Source: SG8-41 sp963699525 (lineage in GTDB: Bacteria > Pseudomonadota > Gammaproteobacteria > Burkholderiales > SG8-41). Taken from it: a DNA stretch of 64,000 nt. The translations under genes and the position numbers were made by a program. Positions 26,078 through 35,045 of the stretch are shown here, in pieces (the stretch's first letter is position 1; each line of letters opens with the position of its first letter). The notes under the pieces were generated by a model, which ran no database searches, was not told the DNA's origin, and was given only the letters and a program-made list of their open reading frames with translations. The DNA lies in NCBI GenBank assembly GCA_963699525.1, contig CAVOUI010000006.1, positions 62,001-126,000 on the forward strand. The letters run 5' to 3'.

Positions 26078-27479
26078 GTGAAGGACGACAGGAAGCCCTC
26101 AGCGGAAATATCGCCGTTAATGCGGGAAGTCGCGGCATACGTCGCCGGCGCGCTGAAGCGGCCGCTGCCGCAGGACGTCCTGGAGAAGACGAAGCATCAC
26201 GTGCTCGACACGATCGCGGCGATGGTGTCGGGCTCGCGGCTGCTGCCGGGAAAGAAGGCGATCGCCTACGCGAAGACCCTGGGCGGCGTGAAGGAGGCGT
26301 GCGTGATCGGCTCGCGCCTCGTCACCTCCGCCCAGCACGCGGCGCTCGCCAACGGCATGCTCGGCCACGCCGACGAGACCGACGACTCGCACGCGCCTTC
26401 CCTCTGCCATCCCGGCTGCGCCATCGTGCCCGCGGCGCTCGCCATGGCGGAGCGCGAGGACCGTAACGGCACCGCGTTCCTGCGGGCGGTGGCGCTGGGC
26501 TACGACGTCGGCACCCGGATCAACTGGCGCTGGGTGACTACGACTTCCGCGACGTGGGACACTCGAGCCACAGCTTCGGCCCGAGCTTCGGCGCCGCGGC
26601 GGCGGCCGGCGCGCTCGCGGGCGTGAACGCCGACCAGGCGCGCTGGCTGCTTTCCTACGCCGCGCAGCAGTGCTCCGGCATCTCGTGCTGGATGCGCGAC
26701 GAGGAGCACATCGAGAAGGCGTTCGATTTCGGCGGCATGCCGGCGCGCAACGGCGTCGTCGCCGCCACGATGGTCGCCGCGGGCTTCACCGGGGTGGACG
26801 ACGTCTTCTCCGGCGAGCGCAATTTCTTCGTCGCCTACGACGAGACGCGCCGCATCGGCAGGCCGCCCGAGCCGCAGCGCCTGGTTCAGGGGCTCGGCTC
26901 CACCTACGAGATCATGAACACCAACATCAAGCGCTGGTCGGTGGGCTCGCCGATCCAGGCGCCGCTCGATTCGCTGCTCGACCTCATTCGCGCGCACGGC
27001 ATCAAGGCGGGACGACGTCGAGAAGCTCACCGTGCGCGTGTCGAAGCAGGGCGCCAACACCACCGACAACCGGACCATGCCCGACATCTGCATGCAGCAC
27101 ATGTGCGCGGTGATGCTGCTCGACGGCATCGTCACGTTCGCGTCCTCCCACGACGAGAAGCGCATGAAGAACCGCGAGGTGCTCGCGCTGAGGAGCCGCA
27201 TCGAGCTCGTGGGCGACGAGGAGATGACGCGCGCGCTCCCCGCGCGCCAGGGCATCGTCGAGCTGAAGCTGAAGGACGGGCGCGAGCTGCGGCACCACAC
27301 GAAGGCGGTCCGCGGCACGGCGCAGAACCCGATGACGCGGGCGGAGGTGGACGAGAAAGCCTATCACCTGATGGCGCCGGTGCTGGGCAAGTCCCGCGCG
27401 CGCGCGACTGTGCGACGCCAGCTGGGCCCTGGACGGGCTGTCCAATATGCGGAAGCTGCGGCCGCTGCTGCGCGCCTGA
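26078..27479 (+). CDS. MmgE/PrpD family protein, frameshifted
   Basis: Second MmgE/PrpD protein, about 465 residues, from GTG 26078 (CAGGAGA upstream). Segments are VLDTIAAMVSGSRLLPGKKA, GMLGHADETDDSHAPSLCHP, the HSSHSFGPSFGAAAAAGAL stretch, RDEEHIEKAFDFGGMPARNG and DICMQHMCAVMLLDGIVTFA. Breaks occur near 26530 (one G missing in AACTGG-CGCTGG), near 27010 (one G too many in GGCGGGACGACG) and near 27405; the true end reads SWALDGLSNMRKLRPLLRA with stop at 27477-27479. Its closest relatives are distinct from copy 1: the Asp-rich loop is HADETDDSH rather than FDDTH. Confidence 0.82.
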
Positions 27480-27486
27480 ACCACCT

Positions 27487-27571
27487 GTGACGAGGCACGG
27501 GTGACGAGATATAGGTGACGAGATACGGGTGACACGGGTACAGCGTCGCACTTGTCACCCTTATTCGTCAC
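27487..27571. repeat. Inverted GTGAC-rich repeat, copy 2
   Basis: GTGACGAGGCACGGGTGACG, AGATATAGGTGACGAGATAC and GGGTGACACGGG on the left; CACTTGTCACCCTTATTCGT and CAC on the right. It has the same inward-facing unit structure as copy 1 and occupies the gap before the acyl-CoA dehydrogenase gene. Confidence 0.6.
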
Positions 27572-27583
27572 TGTTCCAAGCAG

Positions 27584-28747
27584 ATGAATTTCGAGCTCAC
27601 CCCCGAGCAGCAGTCGTTCCGCGACGCGGTGCGCGGCTTCGCCGAGAAGCACCTGCGCGCCGGCGCGCTGGCGCGCGCGCACGACCCGGCGCACCCGTGG
27701 GATGTCTCGCGTCTCATGGCGCAGCAAGGGCTGATGGGCATCACGATGCCGGAGGAGGATGGCGGCCAGGGCGGCACGCTGATGGACGCGATCCTCGCCA
27801 TCGAGGCGGTGGCGCAGGTCTGCCCGAAGAGCGCCGACGTCGTGCAGGCGGGCAATTTCGGCCCGGTGCGCGTGCTCGCCGAGTACGGCACCCGCGACCA
27901 GAAGGACCGCTACCTGAGGAAGATCCTGCGCGGCGAGTCGGTGATCTGCGTCGGCATGACCGAGCCGGAGGCGGGCTCGGCGGTCACCGATCTCAAGACC
28001 GCGGCGACCCCCGACGGCAAGGGGTATCGCGTGAGCGGCGTCAAGGTGTTCCAGACGCACGCCTCCTACGCGGAGGTCATGCTGACCTACGTGCGCTTCG
28101 GCCCCGGCGTGGACGGCATCGGCTCGGTGCTGATTCCGCGCGATGCGCCGGGATTCCGGCAGGGCGCGCCGTCGCGGTTCGTAAACGGCGATGAATGGGT
28201 CCAGACCTATCTCGACAACGTCTATGTCGGCCCCGAGAACGTGCTCCTCAAGGAGGGCGGCTTCAAGAAGCAGATCGCCGGCTTCAACGTCGAACGCATC
28301 GGCAACACGGCGCGCTCGCTCGCGCTCGGGCGCTACTGCTACGAGCAGGCGCGCCAGTGGGCGCTCACGCGCAAGCAGTTCGGGCGCCTGCTCGCCGAGT
28401 TCCAGGGCATCCAGTGGAAGTTCGCCGACATGAAGATCAAGCTCGACGCCGGCCAGCTTCTGCTCTACCGCGCCGCCGTGAACGCGGACCGGGGGCTGCC
28501 CTCCGCGGAGGAGACTGCTGTCGCCAAGGCCTACTGCAACCAGGCGGGCTTCGAGTGCTGCGACGAGGCGATGCAGATCATGGGCGGCATGGGCTACACC
28601 GAGGAGACGCTCGTCGAGTGGTGCTGGCGCAAGTGCCGCGGCTGGATGATCGCCGGCGGCTCGATCGAGATCCTCAAGAACCGCATCGCCGAGTCCGTCT
28701 TCGAGCGGACGTTCTCGCAGCGTCCACCGAAAACGGACAGGAAGTGA
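27584..28747 (+). CDS. Acyl-CoA dehydrogenase
   Basis: A 387-residue FAD-dependent acyl-CoA dehydrogenase: N-terminal helices (MNFELTPEQQSFRDAVRGFA), middle beta-domain with FAD-contacting CVGMTEPEAGSAVTDLKT, and C-terminal helices with MQIMGGMGYTEETLVEW. The base found in SCAD-type (Y)EGT is replaced (IAGGSIEIL), but FNVERIGNTA carries a Glu at the isovaleryl-CoA dehydrogenase-type position. It is followed by an ADP-forming acyl-CoA synthetase, so it likely desaturates the CoA ester made there. The start at 27584 opens the conserved first helix. Confidence 0.9.
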   Translation: MNFELTPEQQSFRDAVRGFAEKHLRAGALARAHDPAHPWDVSRLMAQQGLMGITMPEEDGGQGGTLMDAILAIEAVAQVCPKSADVVQAGNFGPVRVLAEYGTRDQKDRYLRKILRGESVICVGMTEPEAGSAVTDLKTAATPDGKGYRVSGVKVFQTHASYAEVMLTYVRFGPGVDGIGSVLIPRDAPGFRQGAPSRFVNGDEWVQTYLDNVYVGPENVLLKEGGFKKQIAGFNVERIGNTARSLALGRYCYEQARQWALTRKQFGRLLAEFQGIQWKFADMKIKLDAGQLLLYRAAVNADRGLPSAEETAVAKAYCNQAGFECCDEAMQIMGGMGYTEETLVEWCWRKCRGWMIAGGSIEILKNRIAESVFERTFSQRPPKTDRK

Positions 28748-28755
28748 CGAGCCCC

Positions 28756-30852
28756 ATGAAAGGCGTCGCGCCGATCCCGCTGGCGCAGGCGTTGTTCGCG
28801 CCGCGCTCGATCGCGCTGATCGGCGCCTCCGGGGACGCCGGCAAGAACACCTCCCGCCCGCAGCGCTTCCTGCGCAAGCACGGATACACCGGCGCGGTGT
28901 TTCCGATCAATCCCGGGCGCGACGAGATCTTCGGCGAGAAGGCTTATCCCGACCTGCGGGCGGTGACCACGCCGGTGGACCACGCCTTCATCATGGTGCC
29001 GGCGTCCGCCGTCCCCGCCGCGATCGCCCAGTGCTGCGAGAAACGGGTACCGGTCGCCACCATTTTCAGCGACGGCTTCGCCGAGACCGGCGCGGACGGG
29101 CGCCGGCGGCAGCACGAGCTGCTCCAGCTCGCGCGGGCAGCGGGGCTGCGGCTGCTCGGCCCCAACTGCATCGGACTGCTCGACCTGCACTCGCACCTGG
29201 TGCTCTCGGTGAACGCGGTGCTCGAGCACGCGAAGGTCAAAGCGGGCACGACGGCGATCGTCTCGCAGAGCGGGAGCATGATGGGCGCGCTCATGTCGCG
29301 CGGGCTGGGGCGCGGCACGGGCTTCTCCAAGCTGGTGTCGGTCGGAAACGAGTCCGACCTCGCCGTGGGCGAGATCACCGACTTGCTGGTGGACGACGCC
29401 GATACCCGCGTGATCCTGCTGTTCCTGGAGACCCTCCGCGACGCCGAGCGCCTCGCCCGCGCGGCCCGGCGCGCGTACGACGCCGGCAAGCCGGTGGTGG
29501 TGTTCAAGCTCGGCCGCTCCGACGTGGGCGTCGAGCTCGCCACCTCGCACACCGGGGCGATGACCGGCTCCGACGACCGGGCGGAAGCCTTCTTCCGCGC
29601 CCATGGCATGCTGCGCGTGGACCTGCTGGAGACGCTGTTCGAGCTGCCGGCCCTGATCTCCGGCCAGAAACCGGCCGCGCGCCACCGCGTCGCGGCGCTG
29701 ACGACCACCGGCGGCGGCGCGGCGACCGTCGTGGACCGCCTCGGCACCCTCGGCGTAGAGGTCGTGCCGCCCACCGAGGAGATCGTCGCCCGGCTCGCGG
29801 GCAAGAAAATCGCGATCTCCCGAGCGCGGCTGACCGATCTCACGCTCGCCGGCGCGAAGAAGGAAATCTACAGTGCGGTGCTGAGCGAGCTTCTGGCCTC
29901 CGATCACTGCGACCTCGTGCTGGCGGTGGTCGGCAGCTCCGCCCAGTTCCAGCCGCACATCGCGATCGACCCGATCCTCGAAGCCGGGCGCGGCCGGAAG
30001 CCGCTGGCGGTATTCTGCGCGCCACAGGCCGACGCGTCGCTCGCGTTGCTGGCGGAGGCCGGCATCGCCGGCTTCCGCACGCCGGAAGCGTGCGCCGACG
30101 CGATCCGTGCCTGGCGCGATTGGCGCGCGCCGCGACCGGCGCCCGCCGCCGACGAAGCGCGCCTCGGCCCGGCGCGGGCGCTTCTCGGCGGAAAGTCCCG
30201 GTTGAACGAGCTGGAGGCCTGCCGGGTTTTCGGCAAGCTCGGCGTGCCGGCGGCGCCAGCGGAAACGATCACGGCGCCGGAGCAGGAAGTGAAGCTCGAG
30301 TTCCCGGTGGTGGCGAAAATTCTTTCGCCCGACATCGCGCACAAGACCGACGCCGGCGGCGTGGTCGTGAACATCGCGAACGCCGACGCGCTCAAGCGCG
30401 CCGCCGCCACGATCCTCCAGAGCGTGCGCGTCAAGCACCCGCAGGCGCAGGTGAACGGCATCCTGGTGCAGCGCATGGAGAAGGGCCTGGCGGAGGTGAT
30501 ACTCGGCTACCACCGCGATCCGCAGGTGGGCCCGGTTGTGATGCTGGGGGCGGGCGGCGTGCTGGCCGAGGTTTACCGGGATTTTGCGCTGCGGCTTGCG
30601 CCGGTGACGGAAGAGGAAGCGGCCCGCATGATCGAGGAAGTGAAGGGACTGGCCGTCATCCGCGGCTACCGCGGCCTGCCTCGAGGCGACACGGCAGGGC
30701 TGGCGCGGGCCGTCGCCGCCTTTTCCGGCCTCGCGCACTTCGAGCCGCGAGTGGCGGAAGCGGAGGTGAACCCACTCATCGTCAAGCGCGAAGGCGAGGG
30801 CGTGGTCGCCGTGGACGGGCTGCTCGTCCTCGCCGACAATGAAAAGGCGTGA
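28756..30852 (+). CDS. ADP-forming acyl-CoA synthetase (acetate-CoA ligase family)
   Basis: A 698-residue single-chain NDP-forming acyl-CoA synthetase that makes or uses a CoA thioester via a phosphohistidine. The CoA-binding domain (LFAPRSIALIGASGDAGKNT, residues 10-130) precedes two succinyl-CoA ligase-like domains (GPNCIGLLDLH; IVSQSGSMMGALMS) with the phospho-His in TSHTGAMTGSDDR. The C-terminal ATP-grasp domain (from about 480) shows FPVVAKILSPDIAHKTDAGG and GAGGVLAEVYRDFALRLAPV. ATG 28756 is used; a GTG at 28744 overlapping the previous stop is an alternative. It is in an operon with the dehydrogenase and an MmgE/PrpD gene. Confidence 0.92.
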   Translation: MKGVAPIPLAQALFAPRSIALIGASGDAGKNTSRPQRFLRKHGYTGAVFPINPGRDEIFGEKAYPDLRAVTTPVDHAFIMVPASAVPAAIAQCCEKRVPVATIFSDGFAETGADGRRRQHELLQLARAAGLRLLGPNCIGLLDLHSHLVLSVNAVLEHAKVKAGTTAIVSQSGSMMGALMSRGLGRGTGFSKLVSVGNESDLAVGEITDLLVDDADTRVILLFLETLRDAERLARAARRAYDAGKPVVVFKLGRSDVGVELATSHTGAMTGSDDRAEAFFRAHGMLRVDLLETLFELPALISGQKPAARHRVAALTTTGGGAATVVDRLGTLGVEVVPPTEEIVARLAGKKIAISRARLTDLTLAGAKKEIYSAVLSELLASDHCDLVLAVVGSSAQFQPHIAIDPILEAGRGRKPLAVFCAPQADASLALLAEAGIAGFRTPEACADAIRAWRDWRAPRPAPAADEARLGPARALLGGKSRLNELEACRVFGKLGVPAAPAETITAPEQEVKLEFPVVAKILSPDIAHKTDAGGVVVNIANADALKRAAATILQSVRVKHPQAQVNGILVQRMEKGLAEVILGYHRDPQVGPVVMLGAGGVLAEVYRDFALRLAPVTEEEAARMIEEVKGLAVIRGYRGLPRGDTAGLARAVAAFSGLAHFEPRVAEAEVNPLIVKREGEGVVAVDGLLVLADNEKA

Positions 30853-30871
30853 AATTCCAGGAGTAGCAACC

Positions 30872-32233
30872 ATGCTGGCTGAGCAATTTGCCGAATACGC
30901 GGTCAGGGAGCAGACGGCGAAGCTGCCGAAGGAAGTGATCCACCACGCCAAGCGCGCGGTGGTGGACTGGCATGCGTCGCTGATCCCGGGCAGCCGCATC
31001 GCGCCCGCGACGCTGCTCGAGGAAGCGCTTGCGGACGAGCTCGATCACGGACGCGCGCGGCTTGCGTCGGGGCGCCGCGCCACGGTGCGAGCGGCGGCAC
31101 TCATCAACGGCGCAGCCTCCCACGCGGTGGAGTTCGACGACATCTGGCGCGACGCCGTCTACCACCCCGGGAGCCCGGTGATCTCGGCCGCGCTCGCCGC
31201 GGCGCAATCGCAGGGCGCGGGTGGCGAGCGGTTCTTGCGCGGCGTCGTCGTCGGCTACGAGGTCTCCACCCGCATCGGCGATGCCGTGATGCCTTCCCAT
31301 TACAGGTTCTGGCACACGACGGGCACCGTCGGGACGTTCGGCGCGGCCGCCGCCGTCGCGACGCTTCTCGGCTGCAACCGCGAGCAGTTCGTCCACGCGC
31401 TCGGCAATGCCGGCACCTTCGCCGCCGGCCTGCAGCAGGCATTCCGCTCGGAGGCGATGGCGAAGCCGCTGCACGGCGGCCATGCGGCGGAGGCCGGCGC
31501 GCTCGCGGCGCTCGCCGCGGCGCGGGGCGTGACCGGCGTCGCCGACATCCTGGAAGGCGAGGTCGGCTTTGGCGCGGCGATGAGCGTCAACCCGGACTGG
31601 TCGCGGGCGACGCGCGGTCTCGGCACCGACTATCACATCACGCGCGTCACGTTCAAGAACCACGGCTGCTGCGGGCACAACTTCGCTTCGCTCGACGCCG
31701 TGCTGGCGCTGAAGCGCGAGCACGGGTTCTCGCACCGGGACATCCGCAGGGTCCGCATCGCGACCTACCAGGGCGGGCTCGACATCGTCGACAATCCGCG
31801 CCCCGAGGGCGATTACCAGGCCAAGTTCAGCCTCCAGTACACGGTTGCGCACGCGCTGGTGCACGGCAGCGTGCGCCTGAACGCATTCGCTCCGCAGCGG
31901 CTCGCCGACCCGGACGTGCGGGCGTTGATGCAGAAAATCGAGTGCGTCGCCGACGCCGAGCTCTCCAAGGCGTTCCCGCGTCAGCGCGCGGCGCGGGTCG
32001 AGATCGAGCTCGCGGACGGCCGCAAGCTCGCGCACTTCCAGCCGACGCGCAAGGGCGATCCCGAGATGCCCCTCACGGATGCCGAGCTCAACGACAAATA
32101 TCTGGAGCTTGCGGTGCCGGTGCTGGGCGAGGCGAAAGCGCGCGCGCTGCTGGAGCGCCTGTGGCGGCTCGAGACGGAAAAGAACGTGGAATTCGGGCCC
32201 GGCGAACGCGCGCCCGCCCGCGCCGTTTCGTGA
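30872..32233 (+). CDS. MmgE/PrpD family protein
   Basis: Third MmgE/PrpD copy and the only one without frame breaks: 453 residues. The N-terminal domain has AVVDWHASLIPGSRIAPATL, AVEFDDIWRDAVYHPGSPVI and HTTGTVGTFGAAAAVATLLG. The C-terminal domain has VTFKNHGCCGHNFASLDAVL and DYQAKFSLQYTVAHALV, then the usual end helix KARALLERLWRLE. Start ATG 30872 follows CCAGGAG. It sits 19 bases after the acyl-CoA synthetase and before a CoA-transferase, so it may hydrate or dehydrate a polycarboxylic acid handled by this block. Confidence 0.92.
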   Translation: MLAEQFAEYAVREQTAKLPKEVIHHAKRAVVDWHASLIPGSRIAPATLLEEALADELDHGRARLASGRRATVRAAALINGAASHAVEFDDIWRDAVYHPGSPVISAALAAAQSQGAGGERFLRGVVVGYEVSTRIGDAVMPSHYRFWHTTGTVGTFGAAAAVATLLGCNREQFVHALGNAGTFAAGLQQAFRSEAMAKPLHGGHAAEAGALAALAAARGVTGVADILEGEVGFGAAMSVNPDWSRATRGLGTDYHITRVTFKNHGCCGHNFASLDAVLALKREHGFSHRDIRRVRIATYQGGLDIVDNPRPEGDYQAKFSLQYTVAHALVHGSVRLNAFAPQRLADPDVRALMQKIECVADAELSKAFPRQRAARVEIELADGRKLAHFQPTRKGDPEMPLTDAELNDKYLELAVPVLGEAKARALLERLWRLETEKNVEFGPGERAPARAVS

Positions 32234-32282
32234 GGAGGCGGCCGGGCTTCATGCCGGCGCGACACCAGAGAGGGTAATGGTC

Positions 32283-33467
32283 ATGTCAGAGAAGCAGCGC
32301 AAGGGGCCGCTGGCCCGGTTTACCGTCCTGGATCTCACGCGCGCGCGCTCCGGCCCGACGGCGGTGCGGCAGCTCGCCGACTGGGGCGCCAATGTCATCA
32401 AGATCGAGGAGCCGGGAGAGAAAACCGGCGCGGTGGACGACCGCCGCCACGGGCCGGATTTCCAGAACATGCACCGCAACAAGCGCAGCATGACGCTCAA
32501 CCTGAAGTCACCGGAAGGGGTGGCGATCCTCAAGAAGATGGCAGAGACCGCCGATGTGATCGTCGAGAACTACCGGCCCAACGTGAAGCACCGTCTCGGC
32601 ATCGACTACGAGTCGATGCGCAAGATCAACCCGCGCCTTGTCTACGCCAGCATCAGCGGCTTCGGCCAGGACGGGCCCTATGCCGACCGCCCCGGGCTCG
32701 ACCAGGTGGCGCAGGGCATGAGCGGCCTCATGTCGATTACCGGCCGGCCTGGCGAAGGCCCGATGCGGGCGGGGATTGCCATCGGCGACTCGAGCGCCGG
32801 CGTCTACCTCGCCTTCGGCATCGTCACCGCGTTGCTCGAGCGCGAGGAAACCGGCAAGGGCCAATGGGTCAGCACATCGCTCCTGCAGGCGCTGATCGCG
32901 ATGCTCGATTTCCAGGCGGCGCGCTGGGTGGTGGCGCACGAGGTGCCGGAGCAGGTCGGCAACGATCATCCCCTCTACATGCCCACCAGCGCCTTCAGGA
33001 CCGCGGACGGGCACATCAACATCGCCGGCTCGGGCAACCTGTTTCCCCGGCTGTGCAAGGTGATCGGGATGCCGGAGCTGGAAACGCACCCGGACTTCAG
33101 CGACTTCAAGCTGCGGCACAAGAACCGGGTCGCGCTGGTGAAGGTCATCGAGGAAAAGACCCGCCAGCGCACTTCCGCCGAGTGGGTGGAAGCCTTCAAC
33201 AAGGCGGGCGTGCCGTGCGGCCCGATATACAAGATGAACGAGGTATTCGCCGACCCGCAGGTGAAGCACATCGGCATGGCAAAGCCGACGCGCCATTACG
33301 CGCTGGGCGACATCGAGGTCGTCGCTCAGGGCGTGAACCTGTCCGGAACGCCGTTCACGGTGCGCTCCGCGGCGCCCGACCAAGGCGTCCACACGGGCGA
33401 AGTGCTGCGCGAATTCGGCTTCGACACCGCCGCGATCGACGATTTCCGGCGTCGGGGCGTGGTCTAG
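32283..33467 (+). CDS. CaiB/BaiF family CoA-transferase
   Basis: A 394-residue class III CoA-transferase, moving CoA between carboxylic acids via an aspartyl-CoA intermediate. Landmarks are FTVLDLTRARSGPTAVRQLA, DWGANVIKIEEPG, KRSMTLNLKSPEG, and the probable catalytic Asp in YADRPGLDQVAQGMSGLM. Start ATG 32283 has GAGAGGG at proper distance; ATG 32277 is also in frame. A Bug gene follows 38 bases later. The acyl donor and acceptor cannot be read from sequence. Confidence 0.93.
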   Translation: MSEKQRKGPLARFTVLDLTRARSGPTAVRQLADWGANVIKIEEPGEKTGAVDDRRHGPDFQNMHRNKRSMTLNLKSPEGVAILKKMAETADVIVENYRPNVKHRLGIDYESMRKINPRLVYASISGFGQDGPYADRPGLDQVAQGMSGLMSITGRPGEGPMRAGIAIGDSSAGVYLAFGIVTALLEREETGKGQWVSTSLLQALIAMLDFQAARWVVAHEVPEQVGNDHPLYMPTSAFRTADGHINIAGSGNLFPRLCKVIGMPELETHPDFSDFKLRHKNRVALVKVIEEKTRQRTSAEWVEAFNKAGVPCGPIYKMNEVFADPQVKHIGMAKPTRHYALGDIEVVAQGVNLSGTPFTVRSAAPDQGVHTGEVLREFGFDTAAIDDFRRRGVV

Positions 33468-33505
33468 GTCGCGCGCGGCACGGTGGACCCCAGCTGGAGG
33501 AGGAA

Positions 33506-34471
33506 ATGGCGATGAAACTCGTTCTGGCGGCGCTGCTCGCCGCTGCCGCGTTCGCGGCGGGAGCGCAACAGGGCTTCCCGTCGCGCCCCGTGCGCCTGAT
33601 CGTGCCGTATCCGCCGGGCGGCAACGTGGACATCACCGCGCGCATCATCGGGCCCACGCTGGGCGAGCAGCTCGGACAGTCCATCGTGGTGGACAACCGC
33701 GGAGGGGGCGGCGGCAACGTCGGCGCCCATCTCGTCGCGAAGGCGGCGCCCGATGGGCACACGCTGCTCATGGGCTCGAGCGGCCCGCTCTCGATCAATC
33801 CCGTGGTCGTTTCGAACCTGCCCTACGACCCGGTGAAGGACTACGCCCCGATCTCGCGTGTGCACGTCGTGCCGCTGGTGGTGCTGGCGGGCCCGAAATC
33901 CGGCATCGGCTCGGTCAAGGAGCTGATCGAGCGCGCGCGGGCCAATCCCGGGAAGCTCGCCACCGCCTCCGCCGGCACCGGCACCACCAACCACTTCGGG
34001 ATCGAGCTCTTTAACACCATGGCCGGCGTGAAGCTGCTGCACGTACCCTACAAGGGAAGCGGCCCCGCTCTCGCCGAGATGCTCGGCGGGCAGGTGCCGC
34101 TGATGTTCGATCAGCTTTCCGCCTCGATCGGCTACATCCGGGACGGCCGGCTGAAGGCGCTCGCCGTCGCGAGTGCCCGGCGCGCCTCCGTGCTGCCCGG
34201 CGTGCCGACGCTGGACGAGTCGGGACTGCGCGGCTACGAAGCCTCGACCTTCATCGGCGTCCTCGCGCCGGCGAACACCCCGAAGCCGGTAGTCGCCCGG
34301 CTGAACGCCGCGATGCGCAAGGTGATGGATACCGCGGTGGTCCGCGAGAAATTTCTCGGTCTCGGCGCCGAGCCGGGATCGAGCTCGCCGGAGGAGTTCA
34401 GCAAGCTGATCGCGGAGGAGCTCAACAAGTGGCGCGACGTCGCGAAGCGCGCCGGCTTGAAATTCGACTAG
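33506..34471 (+). CDS. Bug/TctC periplasmic solute-binding protein
   Basis: A 321-residue exported protein with GGAGGAGG upstream. Signal peptide MAMKLVLAALLAAAAFAAGA is followed by FPSRPVRLIVPYPPGGNVD, AKAAPDGHTLLMG, HVPYKGSGPALAEML and FSKLIAEELNKWRDVAKRAG. It is preceded by the CoA-transferase gene, suggesting that its ligand is the acid activated there. It is convergent with the peroxiredoxin gene; both stops share CTAG at 34468-34471. Confidence 0.93.
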   Translation: MAMKLVLAALLAAAAFAAGAQQGFPSRPVRLIVPYPPGGNVDITARIIGPTLGEQLGQSIVVDNRGGGGGNVGAHLVAKAAPDGHTLLMGSSGPLSINPVVVSNLPYDPVKDYAPISRVHVVPLVVLAGPKSGIGSVKELIERARANPGKLATASAGTGTTNHFGIELFNTMAGVKLLHVPYKGSGPALAEMLGGQVPLMFDQLSASIGYIRDGRLKALAVASARRASVLPGVPTLDESGLRGYEASTFIGVLAPANTPKPVVARLNAAMRKVMDTAVVREKFLGLGAEPGSSSPEEFSKLIAEELNKWRDVAKRAGLKFD

Positions 34472-35041
34472 CCGGGACGGGCGGCGGCGAGCCAGGCTAG
34501 AACATCGCCCGCGTTGCGGTCCGGCGGAAACACGGGATAGAACACCTTCACGATCGCGCCATCGCGCGCGATGAGCGTGATGCGCCTGATCAGCTTCATT
34601 CCGTCCACCTCGAAAGTCGGCAGCTTCAAGGCTCGCGCGAAGGCGAGCTTCTCGTCCGACAGCAGCTCGAACGGCAGGTGCAGCCGCTCCACCGCTTCCC
34701 GCTGGTAGCCGGTGTCCTGAGTACTCAAGCCGAACACCTGCTCCGCGCCGGCGCGCTTCAGCTCCTGGTAATGATCGCGGAATGCGCACGACTGCGGCGT
34801 GCAACCGCGCGCGCCGGGAATCCCGTTCCAGCCCGTCGGCACCTCCTGGTCGGGCCGCCCGGTGCGGGGGTAGATGTAGACCACCGTCGTACCCTTGAGG
34901 GAAGACACGTCGATGTCTCGGCCGCCGGTCGAGCGCAACCGGACCGGCGGTAGCTTCATGCCCGTCAGGTGGTCGCACGCGCCGTCGTCCTGCGGCACCG
35001 GCAGGTCTCTTCGGCAGCTCGTAGAGGTTATCGCTTCTCAT
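34468..35041 (-). CDS. Peroxiredoxin (AhpC/TSA family), frameshift near start
   Basis: About 190 residues of a thioredoxin-fold peroxidase. The resolving/peroxidatic Cys region reads PGARGCTPQSCAFRDHYQEL, the usual TPxxC signature; GLSTQDTGYQREAVERLHLP and FYPVFPPDRNAGDVLAWL complete the fold. The conserved N-terminus MRSDNLYELPK (ATG 35041) and DLPVPQDDGACDHLTGMKLP are in different frames; an extra A near 35010 (AAGAGACCTG) explains this. It starts 4 bases after the dapE stop, so it is probably co-transcribed. Reduces hydroperoxides. Confidence 0.87.
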
Positions 35042-35045
35042 CCGG

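Noticed and set aside
28594..30999. An 801-codon minus-strand frame
   Set aside because: Antisense to the ADP-forming CoA synthetase gene, whose protein is strongly conserved.
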